NCBI GenBank assembly: GCA_934454145.1
Contig: CAKSFT010000005.1
Coordinates: 124,001 to 188,000, forward strand
Direction of reading: 5' to 3'
From: an uncultured Clostridia bacterium
GTDB taxonomy: Bacteria > Bacillota > Clostridia > UBA1381
DNA length: 64,000 nt
Shown here: positions 34,001-43,500 of the stretch, piece by piece
Position numbering within the stretch: the stretch's first letter is position 1
How the letters are laid out: each line of letters opens with the position of its first letter
Program-made: the position numbers and the translations under genes
Notes under the pieces: generated by a model
What the model was told of the DNA's origin: nothing
Seen by the model: the letters and a program-made list of their open reading frames with translations, nothing else
Database searches by the model: none

Positions 34001-37000
34001 GTGCTCCCGGCGCTGTACGACAGATTTCCGCCCACCGACGCAAACTGTGCCTCTGCGTCAATCGGGTCTGTACCCACCTGCACAGGTGCACGCATGGCAT
34101 TGTATACCTGCTTTGCTCTTCTCACGCCTTCGTCATCTTCTGCCGACAAAGCCGCAAAGCTCTGTCCTCCGCCCGAAGAACCATGCGTAAATTCTATATC
34201 CCCTCCCCAATAGTACGTAAATCCTACCTTTATCAAGCTCAGCACCTCGACGCTTCCCCACATCTTTTGGCTTCCGCCGCCAAGCTCTGCCGACGCAAGC
34301 TCCATGCCGCCCACGATTGGGATATATTTCGGCAAGCCTATCGCCACATAAAGGACAAACTGGACAAAATCTGCCGTATCCTTGCCCGCGGCGGCTGTTA
34401 TTGTGAATCTCCCCTGCATAATCTGCGCAAAATTCACCCCGGCGGACAGATTCATATTGAAATTCGGATACCAGCCAACCGCCACCTCTCCGCCGTCAAC
34501 AAATTTTGCGTCCTTCAGCATTTTCAGGCTCAAATCATCAAATGATATCTTGAGAGAACGCAGTGAAAGTTCCAAATCTGCATTCCCTGTCAGGATTTTT
34601 GTTATGTCAAATTCCACATGCAGCAGCAATGTCATCGGCGGAACACCGTCCTTGCCGTATATAGTGTCATAAAGGTTGTCAAAGCCTCCGCCTCCGCCTG
34701 TCACCCAGAGAACTCCCAGTCCGTCCACATTGATGCCCGGCTCAAATCCGCCGATTGTAAAATACAGCTTGTCGGGAATCGGCGCGCCCGACGGCGATGC
34801 CTTGACAACAAAAGACAACGCCATCGAAATCGATGCGGTTTCCACCTCTGCATTTGCGCCGACCTTGTATCCGCCGATTGTGTTTATGCTCAAATCGCCT
34901 TCAATCTGATTTGGCAGGAACTTCACAAGCTGTGGGAACGAAACATGCGCGTCCATGTTTATTCCTATATATCCCGGGTTCTTTCCGCCGTACAATATAT
35001 CATGAATCGCGGCGCCGGCCTCCACACGGCTCATATCTTTGTTTGCCGGCTCGATATCTTTTTCAGCAACCTGCGACTTGAAAATCCCCTCATTTTCGTC
35101 AAACGTCAGCCCAAAAGAATACCCGTCATCATCATCGCCATAATTCAGCTCGGTTCCCTTTGTTGTCCACTTTGCGCCTGCGGCAGTGTTTTTCCTTGCC
35201 GTTGCCGCGCCGCCCGGGGTCATAAATCCCAGGTCAAGACTTCCGCCAAAGGATATGATGTCAGACATTGTTTCATCATCATTCTTGATTTTCCCGAGGA
35301 CTCCGTATTTCATGTCAATCAAAAATCCGCCCACTGTTGTCAAAACATCAAATGCATTGTCCCACTTGAGCATGATATAGTCCTGACCGGCTGAAAGGTC
35401 CCCATTTTTCTCCACCTCGCCGTCGGCGCTGTATTCGGGGACGATATACTCTATACCCCCCTTCAGCCGAAAAGCCGCCGTGCCGTTTCGCACAGTGGTG
35501 TTTGCGCCCACGGTCGTTATCTTGCCGTCCATCAGTATTTCTGCCGTACCGTCGCTTTTTTCCTCTATTGTCAGGTCATCACCGTGATAGTTCAGGATAT
35601 AATTGATGTTTATGTCCTTATCCTTCCCATACAAACGGTAAAACTTCTTGTTATTTCTGTCCTGCAATATGTCGCCCCTGAAGGTGAGCAGAAGCTTTTC
35701 CTCCGATATTTTTGCATTCTCAAACTCTGCCTCGCTTCTGTAAGGAACAACAGTGTATTTGTTCTTTTCTGCACGCTGTACCGTGACAATGCCATAACAT
35801 GCATTGTAATATCTGATATCGCCCGACACCTGTACAACCATACCGTCCGACGTGAAATCCGGCGGCACGCCGTCAAGCGCCTGTTCCCCGGTGTCAGACT
35901 TCCAGATAAAGTGCAGCTGATATCTCCCCGGCTCCATGTATTCCTCCAGCATCATGCTGATGCTTGTCGGGTTTGTGCCTTGCTCATAAACCAGGTTTTC
36001 AATCGGTATCTCATAGTTTTTGCCGTTGTCGCCGCGCAGCTCTATTTTGTTAAGCAAATCGCTCTTGAAAAACTCCATGCCCCTGCCGGTAACCGTGATA
36101 TATCGTATGTCATGGTTATAAATGATATCGGGCGAAAGCCCCGACAGCGTAATCATCGGGAGGTCTGCGTCCCTTCCCGGGAGAATGATGTGGTTTTCAC
36201 TCGTCCCCAGGCAAAATTCCTCCGCATAAGACCCCAGTTCATTCACACTCTCGTCCATGTCAAAAACCTTGACAACAAATGTACCGAGCTGTGCACGGTT
36301 TTTGGGGGCAAACTTGAAGTCGAAATATGTGACACGGTTTTCCCCTGTCTTAAAATCAATGATATCTGTATAAACCGGGTCGGCATTGTCATAGACTATC
36401 CATTCTCCGCTGTCCGTCTGCCTTTGTGTTTCAAAGCCCAGCGCATATACCGCAACCGCCAGATGCCCATAATCCTTTTTTGCATATTGGGGGTTTGTCA
36501 GGGTTGTGTTTATGCGCACAACATTGTCCTCCCCTTCCGAGCCGGCATAAGCCGTATGTGCATCGTCCTTAAACTCCAGCCGCGACGGCGCGGTCGTGTT
36601 GATAATAATTCTGTTATCCTTATTTTTCAGGTTTGCCGTGACACCGTAATATGTGGAAAATGTCTTTTCCGCACCCGGCGCAACATTCCCCAGGTCATAG
36701 TACAGCGCCGCCGCACTGTCTGCTGTCTTTTTCTCGTTAAGATTATTTGTAAAGTTCAGCTTTTCGTCCGGTGTATAATCAAACACCGCAGACGCGATGT
36801 TTGCCCAGTGGGCAAATGTCATCTTATATGGTTTTTGCTCCGTAAAAACACTGTTTACGCCAAAGCCGACAATGTCTGACGAATATGGGTTATCTCTCAC
36901 AAAATAATCCGACGGCATTCTTATCGACGGGTCGGCATATGAGTCCCATGTCCTTTCAAACTCAAAATACTCATAACCCTGCCCCAGATTTTGCTTTGGC

Positions 37001-37545
37001 ACCTCATAATATCCATAGTCCTTTGTCCCCAGTTGATTGTCTATAAGGATTCGGCTTTTGATGTTTTTTGCGCTGCTGCCGTTGTTTTTCACCGTATAGC
37101 TGAGCATTGCCGTCCCAAGCTGTTCCGATGCATCATTGTTTACAAGAGAAATCTTTTGCTCTGCACAAATGTCGCCAATGCTCCATGTACTTCTTATGCA
37201 GTTGCCGTCCGGCGTCACCTCCGTGACAACATCGGAGGTTTCGGAACCGAAAAAACCATATTCGGTTCCGAAAACATACTCGTCAGAATCAATCTTAAAC
37301 GATGTAAAAGAAGTGTCAAAGTTTTCCCCTCTGTGCGTCAGCGCCGCATTGTCATCGCTCTTTTTCAATATGTCGCCGTCAACGGTGGATATGACATATC
37401 CGCCGTTTTTCCTGTTCACGACAACCTTTATATACCGATTCGATATTTCAAGCGTTTCCGCCGCCTTTTCTGCCAAAGTCGCCTCTGCCGCCGCGGCAAA
37501 CGCAACGGAAGATGCCAGCACCATGGATACAACACGTTTTAACAT
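31048..37545 (-). CDS. Giant SLH-domain surface protein (2165 aa)
   Basis: A short signal peptide (MLKRVVSMVLASSVAFAAAAE) leads to a huge exported protein. The first roughly 1800 residues are beta-rich, with regions resembling fibronectin/Ig-like modules (for example LPEITSCNAVAEGGVIKVNW and DTIPPVLMLAAPMS) but no enzyme motif I recognise. The C-terminus has a FIVAR-like helical bundle (about 1827-1895), an InlB-type repeat (TVLFNTNGGSTIASQKV, about 1907-1975) and three SLH domains (about 1981-2165; TRAM, TREQ and TRAE motifs) that should bind pyruvylated wall polymer. It follows the 2535-residue exported protein by 19 bp, so the two are co-expressed and perhaps form one surface structure. 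Anchoring is certain by family; its ligand is unknown. Confidence 0.9.
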   Translation of the reverse strand: MLKRVVSMVLASSVAFAAAAEATLAEKAAETLEISNRYIKVVVNRKNGGYVISTVDGDILKKSDDNAALTHRGENFDTSFTSFKIDSDEYVFGTEYGFFGSETSDVVTEVTPDGNCIRSTWSIGDICAEQKISLVNNDASEQLGTAMLSYTVKNNGSSAKNIKSRILIDNQLGTKDYGYYEVPKQNLGQGYEYFEFERTWDSYADPSIRMPSDYFVRDNPYSSDIVGFGVNSVFTEQKPYKMTFAHWANIASAVFDYTPDEKLNFTNNLNEKKTADSAAALYYDLGNVAPGAEKTFSTYYGVTANLKNKDNRIIINTTAPSRLEFKDDAHTAYAGSEGEDNVVRINTTLTNPQYAKKDYGHLAVAVYALGFETQRQTDSGEWIVYDNADPVYTDIIDFKTGENRVTYFDFKFAPKNRAQLGTFVVKVFDMDESVNELGSYAEEFCLGTSENHIILPGRDADLPMITLSGLSPDIIYNHDIRYITVTGRGMEFFKSDLLNKIELRGDNGKNYEIPIENLVYEQGTNPTSISMMLEEYMEPGRYQLHFIWKSDTGEQALDGVPPDFTSDGMVVQVSGDIRYYNACYGIVTVQRAEKNKYTVVPYRSEAEFENAKISEEKLLLTFRGDILQDRNNKKFYRLYGKDKDININYILNYHGDDLTIEEKSDGTAEILMDGKITTVGANTTVRNGTAAFRLKGGIEYIVPEYSADGEVEKNGDLSAGQDYIMLKWDNAFDVLTTVGGFLIDMKYGVLGKIKNDDETMSDIISFGGSLDLGFMTPGGAATARKNTAAGAKWTTKGTELNYGDDDDGYSFGLTFDENEGIFKSQVAEKDIEPANKDMSRVEAGAAIHDILYGGKNPGYIGINMDAHVSFPQLVKFLPNQIEGDLSINTIGGYKVGANAEVETASISMALSFVVKASPSGAPIPDKLYFTIGGFEPGINVDGLGVLWVTGGGGGFDNLYDTIYGKDGVPPMTLLLHVEFDITKILTGNADLELSLRSLKISFDDLSLKMLKDAKFVDGGEVAVGWYPNFNMNLSAGVNFAQIMQGRFTITAAAGKDTADFVQFVLYVAIGLPKYIPIVGGMELASAELGGGSQKMWGSVEVLSLIKVGFTYYWGGDIEFTHGSSGGGQSFAALSAEDDEGVRRAKQVYNAMRAPVQVGTDPIDAEAQFASVGGNLSYSAGSTAVADFEQKALRAMNPTVQLLSLNGTETEIFTNNERTSHLVSFGEACDYILAVSRADGKEISETDIKTGMKIRQGGREYGLNFYQAPAHNADDSQKREALKKANVNITNNTLYIAIPKADCAKDLLIEFGDGNAYDVSAIKVNPLPEITSCNAVAEGGVIKVNWDGKNISDTAKIIVSASDGSDEGGVVLNETEISAKTKNAKVAIPDKMASGEYSIKLTLSDEDICFEEYDAGKVTIVNPKAPGSAEEVVMENCGDDKLKISVKTKTDDFDGFMVEVLEDGKPAEVGLYFGKDEEIVVGGRYDVPVMDENGQPTGKSITTGYTPGRQYSAKVRLCRIEDPNPDTDGDEIYHCSAYRVSQNVQLIEATKPKIAIAYDKNKKAVKIVSDVAVCGELYINSGTENGGWYNFADKSTEFLQTVSLPDGEYTLEFYAEDSEGDHAAVQEIISIDTIPPVLMLAAPMSGGGFGGESIAVNAYADADAEYSFKINGNIVLPKESNIFDGAMMKCTLPLENEKDAAKINMEITATDKAGNETVKNILLWNNNLSKIKSIYISNTEEKPIDGKIVLDEGNTAELKVYGVLENGKKMDITQNQGVSLDVQGGTSAKLDGTNVTADFVGRTLVSARFDLGGNDALHDGVVIETADKTLIYSALEETLAAAEKMQKEGYTEESRQKLENAIDGARQILSAQGVTQDDIDSAQTALAEAMAGLTVRDSAASRGNAAQYTVLFNTNGGSTIASQKVKSGMKVTAPEEPTKDGYIFDGWYIDKKLTQKYDFDDSVTRSFTLFTKWVKNDANEWINPFDDVKADDWFYDYVRYSVENGLFNGVTETTFAPGGLLTRAMLMTVLWRCEGKPMTDYIMPFADVGADSYYAEALRWAASENIVNGVSESEFAPNKNITREQIAAIMYRYASYKGYDVSVAESTDILSYSDYEQISEYAVAAMCYAVGSGLMKGRTDSTINPKDNATRAETAAVMKRFLEINR

Positions 37546-37564
37546 ATCATTACACCTCCGTTTA

Positions 37565-40500
37565 TCAGTTTACATACACATAAAGCAAATACATCTTTCT
37601 GTTGCTTTCCTGTGCAAGGATTGTATAATAACCCTTTTGCTGTGTTTCAAACCCCTCGGCGGCGTCAAAGGCTTTTGCATATTTCATCTGTGCTGCAGTT
37701 TTGTATCCTTTTGCATAATAGAATTTTGCGGTCTTGCCCGTGTCTGCCAGCCGCACCTTTTTTGCAGAAGTTATAAACACATCGTTTGCATAAATTGACA
37801 CACCGTTTACGGTAAACGAATACATGTCCTCCAAAACCGTGACAGTACGGAGTTTTTCTGCTGTATTTCCCAGTCTGTCCGATGCTGTTATCTTTGCGTT
37901 ATATGTCCCTGTTTTGTCAAGATTAACATCGCTCATGTCAACGTTTATCCGCACACCGTCATTGGCTTCCCCTGCTTTGTCACCCATCGGTGCATTTGCG
38001 CCGGACTGCAAATCCACTGCCGTGACACCGGTCAGGAGCAAATCACTCACGCTGTTTTTATCTGTCCCTTTTTTGACAATCACAACCCCCCTGTCCGCAA
38101 AATTTATCACCGGGGCGGTTCTGTCGATGACAGAAACACTTGTTTCAACAAAATTTTCATTTCCCCACTTGTCGGTCACGCTCACATTATAGGCGCCGTT
38201 TTCGGTTACAACAAAGTAATAGTTATACGGTTTTTCATTTGCCGTGATGTTTTCCTTTTTCACTTCAAGGTCTGCGCCCGATTTTGCCTTTGCCGCAACC
38301 GAAATGCCGTCTGCGGTGTCATCGGCGACATTCAGGAGAATCCTTACATTTTTGCTTGTATATAAATTCCCCGCCTTATAGCTGTCCTCTGCCGACAATT
38401 CCATGCCGTCCCCGACAAAGTCTACGCTCATCTTCACCTTTGGCGCAAGGCGGTCAATTCCCGATATGACAGGGTAATCACTAAACACATTTCCCGCTCT
38501 GTCCGCAAAATTCAGGATTTGCTGTCCGTTTTCCGAAAATGTTATTGAATGTATGTTTTGATACCCCTTGTCATGCTCTTGCAGCAGCATAACTTCTTCG
38601 CCGTCCGCAAAGGCATACTCAAGCGTAACTGTATTATTTTCAAAAGTCTGCCTCGGATATCCTGCTGAAAGCTTTGGTGCGTCACGGTCAATAACCCTTA
38701 CAGGTCCGTCCTCCGGGCGCCAAATCGTCAGCGCATTGCCGCGGAGGTCATAAACCGTAATCTTTGCCTGACAATTCTGCTTAAACTCAACGGTAAGCGT
38801 CTTGCCGTTTGCGGCGGCAGTCACATATTCGCCTGTCGGCAAAAGTTCTTTCTTCTCTTCACTGTTTTCAAAAGCCTTTACCGCCGCGCCGCTCAACAGC
38901 TCATCAAAAGTCATAAACAATTTGATTGTATTGTTTGTCGGTGATGCGAGGAGTTTTTCTATTTCTTCCTTTGCCCTTGCCTCAATTATGCTTTGCCAGC
39001 CCTCCGCCTCGATTTTCGGCGGTGTTTTGTCAATGCTCAAAACCGCAATGGCAACCGTCCCCACATTGCCCGCCTTGTCGGTCATGACAAATTTTCCTGT
39101 CCCGTTTATGTCAAATTCGGTATAATACCCGTTTTCGTCAGACTTCAGCACAAATGCCGTCCCGTCATTTTTTGTGCCTGTCACATACACGCCGTTTTCC
39201 GCCAAATCTGTGTCCTCTGTGACAAGATAAGCCTTAACGCTGTTTCCTTCGGGCTTATAGTAAACCGTACCCTTCGGCGCTGTGAGGTCAATTGTGTCTG
39301 CCGGAAGTGCAACGGGGACATCCAAAGAATTATCACTGCCAATTCCCGAAAGTATCAGGTTTACAATTCTTTCTTCATTGCTTTCCGCGGCAAAGGTCAC
39401 AAGTCTTTCTTTTTCATACACTGCCGTCCCCTTCGGCAGCTTTCCGTCCGCGCTCACCCTTGCCGCCACCGGCTCGCCGTTTTTGTTAAAAGCCTCCACT
39501 TTCACGGAAACAGGCTTGTTGACCAGCCATTGCTCCGGCTTTTCGCCGATGCCGAATCTGCCCAATGTGCGGAAGCCGTTTTCATCTGCCACAGAGTATA
39601 CAAGCCGATAATCTGTTATTTTATTGTCGGCTCTTCCCGAAAACTCAATATCCGAAACATCTGCCGTATAGGTGTTTTCGTTGCCTGCTTTGTCACGGAA
39701 ACGGAAGGTATGCGTCTTGTTCTCCGTTTGCGCGTCAAAGGTCACAAACCGCGCCGCCGCGCCATCCGCCGACACCAAGCTCACACCGTCCTCACTGAAC
39801 CCTTCAACGGTATATGTCACAGAATAAACATATACTCTGCCGCTGTCGGAGTCTGTTTCGGTGTCCATGTCAATGCTGACAATCGCCTCGGGCAGGGTCT
39901 TGTCGATGTTTACAATCGGGAGTTCAAAGCTCTTTGTCTGTGAAAGCTCCGTATTCGTCAGTGAATATGCCAAAACACCGTTTTTATCAAAAGTAAATTC
40001 ATCTTTTCCCCCGTCTGCGGTCAGCCATTTTGTTTTGCTTGTGTCGATTTTCACCGTCACGTCTGCCGACACCGCTGTGTCCGGGGTGATTTCTTTGCCG
40101 TCCACGCTAAACACCAAGGTGTGTGCAAACGCGGCGCCGAAAATGTCCGCATATATGTCCCGATATCCGCTTTCGCCAAACAAATCTGTAAAGCTGACTC
40201 TTGTTATCCCGTCCGCATATATCGGCAAACCGCTGTGCGCGCATGCAAAGTCATTTTCAAATCCGTCAAGCCGAACGGGCACCGTAAATTCCAGCGCTCC
40301 TCCATAAGAGTAAACAGGATACCCGTTTTCATTTTCAGGATTCAGAACCTCGGCTTTTTTGCCATAAAGGGCTTTTTTGAATGTATATTTATATTCCGCA
40401 TTGTTGCCGGCGCTGTCCGCAACAACAAGCGTCACAGATGAAACCGGGACATCTTCGGAATATTTCACATATATTTCTGCACTGATTTCTCCGTTTTGAA

Positions 40501-43500
40501 TGTCATGTCCGCCCGACACAAGCCCCGGCACATTATTTATTTCATATACCCCTGTGCCTGCCTCGTCACTGCCGGAAATTTCGGCAGAGTATGCATCGTC
40601 AAATTTCAGATATACATGCTGTGCCGTAGAATCGGTCTTGGCGCTTATTTTGAAGCTTCCGTTTTCCTCGTTTACGGTGAATACGGGTTCCCCGGCAAAT
40701 TCGGGCGGTTCCGTGTCTACATTCTCTATATAATAACACCCAAAGTCCATACCTTCGCTTTTCACTTCAACAAGCTCACCGTTTACAAGAATTGATGAAT
40801 TTCTGTTTCCGGCTGTGTCAATCAGGTCGGTGATAAAATATCCGTTGCTTACAAAGTGATAGATTCCGTTTTCATCTGGGACAACCATTATGTATGTTTC
40901 ATAGATAAATTCCCCGGTTTCTTGGTTATAGTCCACTTCAACTCTCCGCTGCTGCCAATCCGGTATGCTTTCAAGGTCATCACCCGGCACAGCCTTTCGC
41001 CACGCATACAACTGATACATACCGCTGTACATGGAGTTCATCAGTTCCGATTCGGGTGTATCCACAACCTTTGTGCCGTCTGCCGCAAGCTGTATGTCAT
41101 AAACCCCGTTGAACTTTACGAGCACTTCATTTGTCATTTTCTCGGTTTCGGAAACAGAAATGTCCATCACCGGTTCAACATTGTCTCTGCGGACAATCAT
41201 CACATAAATCGGCGAAACAGTGCCTCTTTCGGGGTGCTCAAACCGATAATACAGTTTGACTTCCTTCAGCTCATCTGCCTCCCCGAAGAGATATCTCCCG
41301 ACGTCATACGGTTCTGACAGGACATCATAATAGTCCACGCTGAAAGACAGAGTTTCTAAAAGAGCCTTCGGGTTCACCCCGACTTGTACATTAAGCTTTG
41401 AGGTGTTGTCTTGGTCAACCACATTTTGCAGCGGAGCGCCATAATATGCCTTGTTGCTGTTATATCCCTCATATCCTCCCGGTGCGGAGAATCGGATATA
41501 CTGATGATACCCCTGTCCTTCCGGATATTCCGTTGACACCGTATATACCGGGACATTCTGCGTTACATCATTACCCTTTTGGTCAAACACTGCCTCAATG
41601 TTTTGGGTGTTCCCAAAAGTTCTGAGCGTCATCAGCCAGTCGCCCGACTCATACACCGTGTTATACACAAATCCTGAGGGCATGTTATTAAAGGCAAAAT
41701 ATGATATATCCTCACTGTTCCCCCCGATTCCGCCGATATAATTCAGGCTGCTCACAAATTCGTAGCGTACACTGCAACAGTTTCCGTCCTCGTCATATTC
41801 ATAATATTTCTGTTCAATGCTGTTGGGGTCAATGTCAATCACGGCACTGTATACCGGGCTGAAATTTCCGCCCACAACCTCGCCGTTTGCCGTGCCGATA
41901 CCCTGTTCATGCTCTTTTTGCGTACCGCCCGAAATTTTTGTAAGACCTATGTCGCTCAATTTCCATTCTCCGACAACACTGCGCTTGCTTGTGCCGCCAT
42001 GCGCGTCCGCACCTTCATAAACAACTTTCTCCAGTCTGATGCGGCTGTTTTGCAAATCTGCACGCTCAAGCCCTGTCACCGGGTCGGCGGCGATATAAAA
42101 CTCCGCTTGCGCAAAGCCATAAAGATTCGGCGTGTTGAGCAGCATCGTGTTCCCCCCGTCAACCGCCCACAGCAACCCGGCTTTGCCGTCATTTCTTACA
42201 TAATCAACTCTTTTCCCTGCACTGTCATTTGTGGAAAAGCGGTTTTGCCGTATAGTGATTTTCGGCGCCGCATAAACGGTGTTGAATTCCAGCGTTTTCA
42301 CCAGTGTGCTTCCGTCGTCTTTTTCCGCCGCCACGACAAGCATCAGCGGACGCGAAGTTTGGTCTGCACGTACATTTTCCGCATAACTCTCGTCCTTTTG
42401 GTCTATGGACGCCACTGCTGTGTCCGCGCCCGACACGGCAGAAAAATCTGAGCTGTTGTTGCTCTGCTCCGTATCCGGGTCGTCATCGCCCGGCTCGACA
42501 ATATTCCCCAAAGCATCTGCGCGTGATTTCAAATCCTCAAGGACTCCCCCCGAGATATAAGAATCCATATTTGCGGTATTTGCCGGTTTTTCAGCCCACA
42601 TATACCAATAACGCTTTGCATTGTCAACATGTACCGCGGCAGACGGATAATCCCCCGCAAGGTATGTTTTGTCAGTGTCCGCCTTGCAGCTCACCGATGT
42701 ATATGTCCTGTCAAATTTCATCGGAATTTTCAGGACTTCACTCATGTTCTGCCCGGAATCACTTGCTTTTATCCAAACCGTTTTCTCGTGTATCATGCCG
42801 TCCTGAGGTATGTCGGGGGCAGAGATTATGCCCTTCTTGCCGCTTGCTTTTACATATGACGGCTCTTCTTCACTGCTGTCGGAATAGCCGTACATATATT
42901 CCACTTCGTCATCAATGTCAGAGATGTCAACATAGATTTCCTCTTGTTTTACTGTCACCGCAACAGACGGCGCCAATGTATCAAAGCCTTCCCACGCGGG
43001 CGCCGCAAAGCTCTTTTCAAAGCTTGCCGCATTCCCCGCCTCGTCCGCAATGCTGACGCTGATGTCTATTTTGTCAGCCTCGCTCTTTTCCGGCAATTTT
43101 ATAAATCCGTAAGCCTTTGCAGTGCCGTCCCTGCAAACCACCGGCGCGCTGAAGCTTACCGCCGCCGCGCCGGCAGAGCCTTTCTTCCACTCCGATTCAC
43201 GATAGCTTTCGGAGGACGCCGCCTGGACGCTTATGCTTTCATTTGCCAAATTCCCGTTTATTTTCACGGAAAATGCAGCCTCGCACCCCTCCACAGATAC
43301 GTCATCAATCAATGCCTTTATCAGGATTATACCTTCTCCTTCGTCCGTCACCGTTATGTCCGCAAGCGGTGCCTCAAAATCCAGCTTATATTTCTTGTCG
43401 GGCGCAACAGTATACATTGACGCCTTTTTTTCTGCGTCACTCGGCAGGTCATCGGGGGCAAGCATTCCGTCCGCATCAGCGGAATAATGCATCATAGAGT